Of a DNA stretch of 17,335 bases, positions 9,001-15,570 are shown one piece after another. How positions within the stretch are numbered: the first letter of the stretch is position 1; each line of letters begins with the position of its first letter. The stretch is from Schoenoplectus triqueter (lineage: Eukaryota > Streptophyta > Magnoliopsida > Poales > Cyperaceae): NCBI GenBank assembly GCA_964058805.1, contig CAXKVV010002165.1, positions 1 to 17,335 of the forward strand, in the 5' to 3' direction. The notes under the pieces are model-generated. The model was given only the letters and a program-made list of their open reading frames with translations, did no database searches and was not told the DNA's origin. The translations under genes and the position numbers were made by a program.

Positions 9001-11966
9001 TATACCATATTGCACGAAGTACCCCAGATCTCTTCGCTTTCTTCTTTATTTATTTCTTCATTTATATTTTCTTCCTTTTGACCTAGGGTTAGCTTCTCCC
9101 AGTCTTCCTTGGAGATGAAATGTTGAAGGGTGATCGCCTCGGGACTGCCCTGCTCATATTCTTCAATTTTGTTCTTTTTGGACTTGTTGTTTCTATGCTT
9201 CTTTCTTTTCTTAAGAACCTGGTCTTGGCTCTGGTCCACCTTATAATATACCCTGGGTTTTGGCGGGACCACTGGCGTGATGTCGTCTTTCCATTTCATG
9301 CCAGGTTCTTTCTTAAGAGCTTTAAGCATTTTAATTGATTTCTTCGATAAGTGCGTAGTCCATTGTTCTTCTTGATCTTCGCTTGATTGGCCCGGGACTT
9401 TCTCTTCCTCATGAGAGATCGTGTTGGCCTGCTCATGGGCTGATGGGCTTTGCAAGAACCCCTTAGGTAAAGTAATTTCACCGTTTTTGTATGCCTTTTC
9501 GACCCAATCTTTGAAGACCCAGCAATCTTCAATTGAATGCCCTATTATTCTGTGGTATGGGCAAAAGTTGGGTTCGTCTGATTTATCGGCATCTTCCGGG
9601 CGTTTACTGGCCGGCAGGGTTAGGCCGTTCTTTAGTGCCCCTCTAAAGATTTGGGCAACTTTATCTTTTCTGAAGGAGTACGGTTTAGATTTCTTTTGTT
9701 TAAGGGATTCAAAACTCCGTGAACTCCCTCCTGGATTGGGCCTGGGTCCCTTGTTGTAATTGTTGCCATTTGTGTCACTGCTGCCGCCTTGGGTGTCTGT
9801 GTTGGCAACCATCTTATCCTTTAACGAGGTGAATGCCACTTTAGTCTCGGCTCGGGCTCCTCGTTGCGGCCTATTATTCATAAAGTTCGGCACGGTGTGC
9901 GGTGACATCCTTTCCATATTGGATACCGATCTGAGCAAGTCTTTAAATGTGTTGACTTTTGTCACACCAAGAAGCATGCCCATCCACCCGTCAATGTTTT
10001 TCATGATTAGGTTGACGGCCTCATCTTCGGTTAATGTGCGGTCGCATTTAATGCTGAGGTTCCGCCATCTATTGATAAAATCTGTCATTGACTCCCCTTT
10101 CTTGGGTTTAGTGCTTGCCAGATCGGCTATGTTTATTTTGTCAGACACCATGACAAATCGCGCCCTGAACGAGTCTGCCATCTCGTCCCAAGTCCTGATG
10201 CTGTTGTTTTCTAATGAATAGTACCATTGGAAAGCGGTTCCCACCAAGCTCTGAGGGAATTGTCTTAACAACAGTGCATCATTGCCACCCGTGTTGCCGC
10301 ACGAGGCTACAAAATGGGCCAGGTGTTGTTCGGGGTTCAGGTCTTTATTGCCTTCCCCTGAGAAGGTCCTGAAGCGGGGGATCACATACCCTTTAGGATA
10401 TTCTTCCAAGTCATATATGGCAGGGTATGGATGTCCACAGTTTTTTACGGGAGGGATAGCGTATCCACCTCCAGCTATTTGCATTTGCTGGGCAATCATG
10501 GCTTGAATCTCCTTCCGGGATATTCCCGTTGGTTCAGCCTCCACTTCTATTGTTCTGTGTGGATGGGGTTTAGAATCGACAGGTTGTTTTCCTTTATGAT
10601 TGCTTTTGGTACTGTGGACTCCTTCTTGACGGGAGCTACCAGCTTTGAAATTGGCGTCTTGTGATTCTTGCAATGATTTGACCGCCTTAATTAGTTCTTC
10701 GTTCTGTTTCAGCATGGTAGCAATTAGCTCCCGTTGCCTAATCAGCTCTTCATCCCGTGCCTCGATGTGGCCTTTTAATATTTCTATTTCATCGATGGGC
10801 ATTTCGGGACGTGTTTCAACGTCATCTTCGTTATCGAAGAGATCAGGGTTTTCGTTGTGATCTTCCCCTTCCCTGCTATTGCCTTCGGGGTTGACTCTCT
10901 TGGGAGGTCTCCCTTTTCTACCATTATTTTTGTTGGTATTGGTGACGTGAGCTTGATTAGGCGGAGACTGGTCATCCTGGACCATATTCACCTCTCCATC
11001 AGTATCTGGGTCAGTATCGTAGCTTATACTGATGGTATTGACCGAGAAGTGCTCTCCATAGCGAGCGGTTCTTCTCTTCTTCTTTGCTTGGTCAGGAGCA
11101 GTTATTTTTAGGTTATTGAGTGGTATTCTCGAGCCTAATCGGCTGAATACACTCTTCTGGCCTAGGCGGCTGAACACACTCTCGGACGGAGCGTTAGACT
11201 TGCCGGCCTTGCTAGGCTGGGCTTGAGATTGGAGCTTTGTTGGCTTGGAACCCTTTGGGACCCACACCTGCTGGGTGCTAGGTGTTGCCTTTGATGTAAA
11301 CCTCCTTGTGTTCGGAGTGGAGGCAATGGCTTGCGGCCGAGCCATGTCTTGAGAGTGATTGGGGCGGGAGACATATTGTCTCGACCTAGCGTTTTTAACG
11401 CTTCTCCTCTGTTTGAGGGCCCTGTGAGCCTTGTAGATGGCTTCTGCAGGGGCTTGAGACTTATCCTGGCGGCGCTGAGGCCTTTGAGTTGGGCGAGGTG
11501 TGGGCTTAGGCACCTCCCATGCCTGGCGGAGCTGGCCTGTGGCTGAGTTCTTAGCCACTATGCGGAGGGCCGTGAATTTATTGGAGAATGGGATAGCTGG
11601 CCTAGCCACCAGCTGATTCTGGTATGCATCCAGGGCCCTCTTCCTGGATGCTTGAGAGTTACGGGCAGTTTGGGCTGCTGCCTTTGGGGCTGTCCTCTTG
11701 GACGGTCGCCTTCTCCTCTTTGGGGAGGCAGTAGGAGAGGCCATAACATTGTTCGAGATCCCCTTGGGAGTTAGGGTGATCGATTCTTCCTCCTCGTCCG
11801 GAATGGAGATCCGGACGGTCGCGGGAGTGATCGTGGCCACTGGAGCTGGGCCATAAATGGTAAGTTCTTGCGGGATGGTCCCGAAGAACATGAAGAGCTT
11901 GCCCTCTGGGCTCTGTGCAGGAGTGACGGTGTAGGGAGCGAGGTTGAAGTTTCCGAAAAATGCCAT
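5910..11966 (-). CDS. Gag-protease-RT N-terminus polyprotein, ended by a nonsense codon
   Basis: This part of the polyprotein carries the particle-forming and maturation functions. Residues are numbered from an upstream in-frame ATG at 12005. I prefer the ATG at 11966 (residue 14) because a strong splice acceptor lies 4 bases before it and its context is better (G at -3, G at +4). Seen in order: basic extension (14-350) with a KRRRRPSKR cluster near 97 and a duplicated SVFSRLG motif (276 and 285); coiled coil (404-450); capsid-like Gag (about 540-700); CHHC zinc knuckle (815-828); protease with DAGS (1180-1183) and LLGRPWLH; acidic repeats (1331-1466); coiled coil (1485-1550); second CHHC knuckle (1641-1654); linker and start of RT (1936-2031). 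The TAA at 5910-5912 cuts RT before its catalytic motifs, and the frame continues unchanged on its far side. Readthrough is possible, but a disabling mutation is simpler. Confidence 0.88.
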   Translation of the reverse strand: MAFFGNFNLAPYTVTPAQSPEGKLFMFFGTIPQELTIYGPAPVATITPATVRISIPDEEEESITLTPKGISNNVMASPTASPKRRRRPSKRTAPKAAAQTARNSQASRKRALDAYQNQLVARPAIPFSNKFTALRIVAKNSATGQLRQAWEVPKPTPRPTQRPQRRQDKSQAPAEAIYKAHRALKQRRSVKNARSRQYVSRPNHSQDMARPQAIASTPNTRRFTSKATPSTQQVWVPKGSKPTKLQSQAQPSKAGKSNAPSESVFSRLGQKSVFSRLGSRIPLNNLKITAPDQAKKKRRTARYGEHFSVNTISISYDTDPDTDGEVNMVQDDQSPPNQAHVTNTNKNNGRKGRPPKRVNPEGNSREGEDHNENPDLFDNEDDVETRPEMPIDEIEILKGHIEARDEELIRQRELIATMLKQNEELIKAVKSLQESQDANFKAGSSRQEGVHSTKSNHKGKQPVDSKPHPHRTIEVEAEPTGISRKEIQAMIAQQMQIAGGGYAIPPVKNCGHPYPAIYDLEEYPKGYVIPRFRTFSGEGNKDLNPEQHLAHFVASCGNTGGNDALLLRQFPQSLVGTAFQWYYSLENNSIRTWDEMADSFRARFVMVSDKINIADLASTKPKKGESMTDFINRWRNLSIKCDRTLTEDEAVNLIMKNIDGWMGMLLGVTKVNTFKDLLRSVSNMERMSPHTVPNFMNNRPQRGARAETKVAFTSLKDKMVANTDTQGGSSDTNGNNYNKGPRPNPGGSSRSFESLKQKKSKPYSFRKDKVAQIFRGALKNGLTLPASKRPEDADKSDEPNFCPYHRIIGHSIEDCWVFKDWVEKAYKNGEITLPKGFLQSPSAHEQANTISHEEEKVPGQSSEDQEEQWTTHLSKKSIKMLKALKKEPGMKWKDDITPVVPPKPRVYYKVDQSQDQVLKKRKKHRNNKSKKNKIEEYEQGSPEAITLQHFISKEDWEKLTLGQKEENINEEINKEESEEIWGTSCNMVYSSHDEDMPTLEEMFFPNDEGEASTSGTKNEECKAVLRSGTYIPERQAPKDSDKGKDKALNKGKEAESLSKNPEKTRSTGKEYNVLAHMRKIPALLSIFDALMMSQDLREVLIQALQDPEKYKSYFVEQNMQEALFTAKRAACINFTDDDLLIGTVDHNRPLYITGNCGGQKIGRILVDAGSSINIMPLKTLKTITLDVKNLSDEKVIIHGFNQNSQKALGAITLNLQCGSLRAPTKFYVIDAETSYRALLGRPWLHSNQVIPSTLHQCLKYIENGKRKRIDGDVKPFGVHEIKFNDAQYFLPKSAVAPSWPITKAGQKPFNKGPKFDTSSGEEEEVKFNIKPRGARAQRPGRKSGEEATFHFKQVAAYKAQIKPSEINASDSEEEVIFNFKPANTPQIQIIEATSGEDSEDSNNSGDTTSEEESSHDRQPWEEESDEEIIYHILKKPYKGPETDNESEESFMINTGPGSGKDNPVRPRPINEERSWRENFEGRVWNAIDEIRHQVENNRREVSEQWEVMQDIKVQHNEIMIMIENLQTAIYNSELLKEVTSEPRSGTPERQAPDGGKRVIVIVDESKGEETKAKQPTVMQTLKVKKSKPYSFLKNKTARIFEQALKNGLTLPVCKRPADIERAGEGEFCPYHRILGHTIEECWVFKDLIEEGHRNGTIQLPKSFQQDPAPHNSNSKGKGVAYTISHTPVPSKPKVARRKPIKEIYRSNSVMNIEIEEEMAALEITVVPERHFKDLIPREVNHIQTLKTFVVPAKVERIKGKTIIHKAIIFYQSDSTQSLKNPDHNTWKKWVIEQESQNATSDDAASHPFGKELYKLAKRARCLRDISKAEAKRFNELWNGGQNKVLGLDGKIKYTRGLGYNCDDAACLEGSLNEYRMKESCCMTSVEMPDNETEEDNTPVLKNALKQLEKEPNTVDELAEINLGTEEDPRPTFISASLPEEVADRLKTFLKSYMDCFAWSYKEMPGLDPNVAVHYLKIDPTFKPIKQAPRRMRIELEEKVVEETKKLIDAGFIREEETP
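6978..7217 (-). other. Nucleocapsid-like block 2, duplicated zinc knuckle before RT
   Basis: Residues 1597-1676 align without gaps to residues 771-850, with about 52 of 80 identical. They share KKSKPYSF, ALKNGLTLP, KRP, FCPYHRI, ECWVFKD and LPK.F. The zinc ligands C1641, H1644, H1649 and C1654 are all kept. Upstream, RSGTPERQAP (1556-1565) echoes RSGTYIPERQAP (1039-1050), so more than the knuckle may have been copied. Retention of all ligands suggests it folds and binds RNA or DNA. Confidence 0.85.
7356..7553 (-). other. Second predicted coiled coil, downstream of protease
   Basis: Residues 1485-1550 are helix-forming, rich in charged residues, and have hydrophobic positions at roughly heptad spacing (WNAIDEIRHQVENN, EQWEVMQDI, IMIMIENLQTAI). 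It lies just before the second zinc knuckle, much as the first coiled coil lies upstream of Gag and the first knuckle. No sequence identity between the two coiled coils is obvious by eye. Confidence 0.5.
7608..8015 (-). repeat. Acidic protein repeats between protease and RT
   Basis: Residues 1331-1466 contain about five degenerate copies of an acidic cluster followed by a hydrophobic/aromatic patch and often KP: SGEEEEVKFNIKP, SGEEATFHFKQ, SDSEEEVIFNFKP, ESDEEIIYHILKKP and ESEESFMINTGP. The region is probably disordered. I know of no standard retroelement domain with this pattern. It may be a spacer or a protein-binding array. Confidence 0.6.
8136..8543 (-). other. Aspartic protease domain
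   Basis: Residues 1155-1290 contain ILVDAGSSINIMP with the catalytic Asp at 1180 (DAGS instead of the common DTGS), then VIIHGF and ALLGRPWLHSNQ, which fit the retropepsin flap and C-terminal signature of plant gypsy elements. It is expected to work as a dimer to cut the polyprotein. It precedes RT, as in all Ty3/gypsy elements, but here about 700 residues separate it from the RT core. Confidence 0.88.
9456..9695 (-). other. Nucleocapsid-like block 1 with CHHC zinc knuckle
   Basis: Residues 771-850 start with KKSKPYSF and carry C815-x2-H818-x4-H823-x4-C828. Spacing is that of the classic CCHC knuckle, with His in place of the second Cys. In plant Tat-like Gag proteins an FCPYH...GH...C motif of this type follows the capsid domain and is thought to bind RNA. 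Its close relative lies after protease (6978-7217). Confidence 0.85.
9906..10385 (-). other. Gag capsid-like domain (retrotransposon gag family)
   Basis: Residues 541-700 contain VIPRFRTFSGEG, HLAHFVASCG, FPQSLVGTAFQWYYSL, TWDEMADSFRARF and the MTDFINRWRNL helix. These are the conserved landmarks of the plant Ty3/gypsy Gag domain, which builds the virus-like particle. A preceding coiled coil (404-450, about 10656-10796) probably helps assembly. There is no stop or frameshift between Gag and protease, so the ratio of Gag to Pol must be set in another way, such as processing, splicing, or the nonsense codon at 5910 if it is read through. Confidence 0.88.
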
Positions 11967-11969
11967 TTC

Positions 11970-11985
11970 CTGCAAAAACAAAAAC
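11970..11985 (-). promoter_or_regulatory. Candidate 3' splice site just before the gag ATG
   Basis: On the minus strand the sequence GTTTTTGTTTTTGCAG is followed by GAAATGG. A T/G-rich tract ending in GCAG is a near-ideal plant acceptor. It lies 4 bases before the ATG at 11966 and inside the in-frame extension from 12005, so the 13 extra N-terminal residues may be intronic. A candidate donor, TAG/GTAAGG, lies at 12848-12842, but this pairing is a guess. Confidence 0.5.
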
Positions 11986-12083
11986 ACTTGAAAATTATTA
12001 GTCATTTTAGCACATAGAAGACCACTTGTATCTCTTAAGTATTCTATTTGCCTCTCTCTTTCAGAGATAAGAGGAGAATCTAG

Positions 12084-12101
12084 GTCCCACCGGGCGTGCC
12101 A
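12084..12101 (-). promoter_or_regulatory. Candidate tRNA primer-binding site, with two further copies
   Basis: On the minus strand it reads TGGCACGCCCGGTGGGAC. It begins with TGG, the complement of a tRNA CCA end, and follows CACAGGATC, where CA could be the LTR's last dinucleotide. Identical copies occur at 12230-12247 and 12377-12394. I cannot assign a tRNA from memory. The place, about 120 bases upstream of the gag start and next to a GC-rich U5-like stretch, supports the call. Confidence 0.5.
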
Positions 12102-12489
12102 GATCCTGTGCGACCCTTTTTCGCGCGCCGCCGCACCGCCGCCGGGCGATGGGTTCTGCGGAAGAAGGACACGGAGATCCCTCCCGGATATGCATCCAAA
12201 ATCTTATATTCCCTGAGTTTATTTTGATAGTCCCACCGGGCGTGCCAGATCCTGTGCGACCCTTTTTCGCGCGCCGCCGCACCGCCGCCGGGCGATGGGT
12301 TTTGCGGAAGAAGGACACGGAGATCCCTCCCGAGATATGCATCCAAAATCTTATGTTCCCTGAGTTTATTTTAATAGTCCCACCGGGCGTGCCAGATCCT
12401 GTGCGACCCTTTTTCGCGCGCCGCCGCACCGCCGCCGGGCGATGGGTTTTGCGGAAGAAGGACACGGAGATCCCTCCCGAGCGTGCATC
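12084..12489 (-). repeat. 146/147-bp GC-rich tandem repeat, 2.8 copies
   Basis: Copies start at 12084, 12230 and 12377; the last is partial and ends near 12489. They differ at only a few positions, so the expansion is recent. Each unit, in the sense of the element, has an AT-rich stretch with ACTCAGGGAA, then GGGAGGGATCTCCG, a very GC-rich stretch made of CGG-type triplets, GGGTCGCACAGGATC and the candidate primer-binding site. An apparent 158-residue frame across this array is only the repeat translated three times. Confidence 0.9.
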
Positions 12490-12711
12490 TGCTGGGTGTC
12501 GGCCGATTCTGCCGTTTAGAGATATTTGGATGCACATTCAGGGGGTTTTTTTAGTGATTGTGAGTTCTTGTAGATTCCGGTGGGCGCAAGCCCCCACCGT
12601 TAATTACCCTGGGCTACTAACCTCGAGGCACCTCTGGATCTTTGAAAGAGAGAAGCAAATAGTATAGTTAGAAGATGGTCAAGTGGTCGTCTAAGTTCAT
12701 AAAAAGGGGTC

Positions 12712-12823
12712 CATGGAAGATGAACCTACAAACAGATCGGTTCAATCTATGGAAAGACAAACCTACAAACAGATCGGTTTTGTCCTATGGAAGACGAACC
12801 TACAAACAGATCGGTTCAGTCTA
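12712..12823. repeat. 37-bp tandem repeat, three clear copies plus outliers
   Basis: The core AACCTACAAACAGATCGGTT starts at 12723, 12760 and 12797, exactly 37 bases apart, each preceded by ATGGAA. Weaker copies of CTACAnACAGAnC(G)GnTT lie near 12847, 12893, 12932, 13185 and 13232, so the family once filled about 550 bases. No protein is encoded. In an LTR such arrays often hold promoter elements, but that is inference here. Confidence 0.85.
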
Positions 12824-12992
12824 TGCCACCTCGAGATGTAACCTTACCTACAGACCAGGTTAATCTCTTCATAGGGGGCTTGAGGTGAGTCTACATACAG
12901 ATCGACTCGACCTCCGTTGATCTAGAAGGTAAACCTACAAACAGATCGGTTCAATCTTAACTAGTCAACGACCAATCACACAAAATACAACT

Positions 12993-13165
12993 CGAAGCAC
13001 TGAGCCGGTTGATCTTGAGGTTGGTGAATCAGGAGAAGGGTGGATATGGCCCACGTGTTTCTTCTCACTGATCTTCTAGACCATGAATTCGAAGCACTAA
13101 GCCGATTCATAAACCTAGGAAACACAATTGCACACAATGTTAAACCTGAAGCGCTGGGCCAGTTC
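12993..13165. repeat. Dispersed GAAGCRCTRRGCC motif, three copies
   Basis: CGAAGCACTGAGCCGGTT (12993), CGAAGCACTAAGCCGATT (13090) and TGAAGCGCTGGGCCAGTT (13147) are clear variants of one sequence, lying between weak copies of the 37-bp family. The rest of 12824-13300 is non-coding, with no recognisable gene. Confidence 0.65.
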
Positions 13166-13323
13166 AACATTGAGGCATGTGTTAGTGAAGGAACCTACCT
13201 ACAGAACGGTTCACATTCACTGTTTTGTGGATGAATCTACCTACAGACCGATTCAATCTCACAGTCTCGGGAAATGAGCCAGGAGACAAACTCATCGACG
13301 GACGAGTTCAGTCTTGCCAGCTC

Positions 13324-14022
13324 AAATGATCATGAATTACTTGTTCATGACACCGAGTCATTAAGATGTCGCTTCGCTCGGACATCTTAATGTTCTTCTT
13401 CTTCAAAGTCGACATATCTCTCCATGCTGATGTCGTAGCTTTGGTCATTCTTCAGCGAGCGTCGAGATGTTCTTGTCTCAACTAATCATTCTACGTGTTG
13501 CATTACTTGTGCAAAATTACTATGTTGCCCTACACCCCTTGTGTGAGCGTATTCAATCATGAGTTACTTGCTCATGGCAGTGGGTCATTAGGATGTCACC
13601 TATCTAGGACATCGTAATGTTCTTCCTCCTCAGAGTCGACATGTATCTCCGTGTTGATGTCGCAACTCTGGTTATTCTTCATTAAGCGTCAAGATATTCC
13701 TGTCTCGACATATCTCTTCATGTTGCTATCAAAGCCTTATTCATCTCACGTCAAGATGTTCCTGTCTCGACGTATCTTATTATTTTTCATCAAGTGTCAA
13801 GATGTTCTTGTCTCGACATATCTTCTTGTATTGCTATTAAAGCCTTAATCATCTCACGTCAAGATGTTCTTGTCTCAACGTATCTTCTTCATATTGCTAT
13901 CGAAGCCTTAATCATCCTACGTCAAGATGTTCTCGTCTTGACTAATCATTCTAAATGTTATATCATGTGTGCAAATATTCTTACGTGGCTCTACACTCCT
14001 TATGTGAGCATGTTTATTCATT
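13324..14022. repeat. Two-copy 227-bp repeat, the second expanded by a 62-bp subrepeat
   Basis: Copy 1 is about 13324-13553. Copy 2 starts at about 13551 and ends near 14022. Both start with a TCATGA hairpin, then a CATTAAGATGTC-type hairpin, and both end with ACTAATCATTCTA and a TGTGAGC block. Copy 2 is longer because a segment with GTCAAGATGTTC...GTCTCGAC is repeated at 13688, 13750, 13796, 13858 and 13921 (steps of 62, 46, 62 and 63). Probably LTR sequence of the element. Confidence 0.85.
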
Positions 14023-14083
14023 TCTAAAATGCACAAAGTCTATTATATAATATCTTCCATTATTATTTTTATTATGAAGATGC

Positions 14084-14089
<6 letters not shown>

Positions 14090-14128
<39 letters not shown>
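14090..14128. repeat. (TTA)13 microsatellite
   Basis: Thirteen uninterrupted TTA triplets, continued by imperfect TTA/TTTTA sequence to about 14170. It starts the very AT-rich block that reaches 15330. Confidence 0.95.
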
Positions 14129-14131
<3 letters not shown>

Positions 14132-14176
14132 TCTTATTACTATTATTATTTTTTATTATTATTATTTTTATTTCTT

Positions 14177-14570
14177 AAACTCTATTTATCTATGTAGAAA
14201 ATTATTTACAAAAATAATAGGAAAAGGGGTAGCTATTAATTAGAGTTTCATTTATATTTTTGGGATTTTTATAATAGCTAAAGCTAAAGTAGTAAAATTT
14301 TATTTTTATTATTTCTAAACTCTATTTATTCTGTAGAAAATCACTTACAAAAATAATAGAAAATAAAATGGCTATGATTTTTATTTGTATTTTTAAAATG
14401 TTTATAATAGCCAAAGTAATAGAATTTTATTATTATATTCTATTATATTGAAATACTATTCATTATGTAAGAATCATTCACAAAATCAAAAGATGGTTAG
14501 CTATGTTATTTTTGTATTATTATTATTTTTTATTTTTTATTTTTAAAATCTATAATAGCTAAAAAAGAAA
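14177..14570. repeat. Degenerate AT-rich tandem repeat, about 140 bp, three copies
   Basis: Copies start near 14177, 14317 and 14451. The first two share AAACTCTATTTAT, GTAGAAAAT and TTACAAAAATAATAG; all three share some form of GGCTA/TAGCTA and TTTTTATAATAGC. A further diverged copy may lie at 15010-15100, with GGAAAATCACTTG and TTTTGGAATTTTTATAG. No coding potential is seen. Confidence 0.65.
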
Positions 14571-15330
14571 TCATTATTAATATCCCATCCTATATATTTT
14601 TATTATTTCTATTTATTATCTATATAAAAGTATAAGATTTTTTTTATTATATTAGTTGAAAATGGCCATAAGAGATGAAATTTATTATATTCTTGTTACA
14701 ACTATTATTTTGTTTCATTTTATTCATCAAAAATATTTTTATTGTATATTTGTATAGAAATAACAAAAAGAAATGCAATTCATTTTTATTATAAAACTAT
14801 ATTATCATTCTTTATTATAAAAAAAAATGCATTTACTATCTATTACTATGGTAGTATATATTTTTGTATATTTTGTGCTATTTATTTTCATTATTACAGA
14901 AAAATATCAACATAATATCTATTATTATTTATATTTATTATTATTATTTTTTTATCAAAGAATATAGCTAATCTCATTATTTATTATGACATATTACTAT
15001 CATCATTATTATTTCATGGAAAATCACTTGAAAAATCACTAAAATATATCTAACTATTATTTATGATTTTTATTTGTATTTTTGGAATTTTTATAGTATT
15101 TAAAATGACAAGTCAAAGCAAGGTCAAACATATCAATATAGGTAATATCTTTTGCTTTTAAATTGTTTTACTATGATTATATTTTTAAAACTAGAATATT
15201 ATTGTATAGAAAAATAGTATGAAAAATAAGAAAATTTTAGAAACAAATTTGAGTTAATTTGGAGTTTAGTAGTATTTTCAAATGATTTATTTACTATTTT
15301 ATTTTTAATTTTCTGTTATTATCTGTCAGT
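14571..15330. other. Very AT-rich non-coding stretch
   Basis: Nearly all A/T with short ATT and TAT repeats and no open frame worth noting. Nothing else can be supported. It could be an AT-rich part of a long LTR or intergenic, matrix-attachment-like DNA; composition alone cannot decide. Confidence 0.6.
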
Positions 15331-15549
15331 TGGGCTTAACAGACTGGGCTGAGATTTATTTTTCCTTTTAATTTTAACAGTTGGGCCCATTTATTATTTT
15401 TTATTTTCTCTGAGCTGGGCTGAATTCTTTATTCTACATTTGGGCTCAAACTTATTTTATTATTTTATTTCGCTGTTGGGTCAGATATTTGGGCTTCTTT
15501 GATTTTAAACGAACTTAGCCCATTTTACTTTTCCGTTTCTCTCTGGGCC
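15331..15549 (+). promoter_or_regulatory. Cluster of TGGGCY site II-like motifs
   Basis: TGGGCT or TGGGCC occurs at 15331, 15345, 15382, 15416, 15441, 15490 and 15544, with one reverse copy (AGCCCA) at 15517 and a near match at 15477. These are the plant site II elements bound by TCP-type factors in promoters of growth and ribosomal genes. Eight in about 220 bases of AT-rich DNA is far above what I would expect by chance. Shared flanks such as AACAGTTGGGC suggest some arose by local duplication. Confidence 0.55.
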
Positions 15550-15570
15550 GACAACACAACCCCTCTAGTT

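Larger units (their letters stand above)
1649..12489 (-). mobile_element. Ty3/gypsy LTR retrotransposon, Tat/Ogre-like lineage (internal region)
   Basis: The element is read from high to low coordinates. It has a leader with candidate primer-binding sites (12084-12394), a gag-pol polyprotein (11966 to 2880) and a 3' non-coding region with a tandem repeat. The order Gag, protease, RT, RNase H, integrase defines Ty3/gypsy. A second RNase H with its own D-E-D-D residues between the first RNase H and integrase points to the plant Tat group. The coding region has only one nonsense codon in about 3,030 codons, so the copy is young or was recently active. The limits given run from the candidate polypurine tract to the end of the primer-site repeats. 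LTR ends and target-site duplications could not be identified, so true borders may lie outside these limits or outside the window. Confidence 0.85.
12003..12710. repeat. Long imperfect inverted repeat flanking the primer-site array
   Basis: The left arm, about 12003-12077, is the reverse complement of the right arm, about 12630-12710. The best block is 12040-12068 against 12638-12666, with 26 of 29 bases paired. A second block is GACCACTTG (12020-12028) against CAAGTGGTC (12680-12688). The arms enclose about 550 bases including all three candidate primer sites, so the leader RNA could fold into one large stem around them. Confidence 0.75.

Noticed and set aside
8416..9118. Overlapping plus-strand frames of 154 and 162 residues
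   Set aside because: Both are antisense to the protease region of the polyprotein, with unlikely composition.
12040..12068. A plus-strand splice acceptor (CTCTCTCTTTCAG)
   Set aside because: It lies on the strand opposite to the element and has no exon after it; the tract is better explained as one arm of the inverted repeat.
12061..12537. 158-residue open frame on the minus strand (and overlapping plus-strand frames) across the GC-rich repeats
   Set aside because: It is the 146/147-bp repeat translated in successive copies. It has no protein-like features, and its openness follows from repeat composition.
12003..12710. A DNA transposon or MITE with terminal inverted repeats
   Set aside because: The arms are imperfect, have no matching target-site duplication at their outer ends, and enclose the candidate primer sites of the retrotransposon; a leader structure fits better.
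13324..14022. CRISPR-like array, because of regularly spaced palindromic repeats
   Set aside because: The spacers are themselves repeats, spacing is uneven, and the window is plant nuclear DNA with a retrotransposon.
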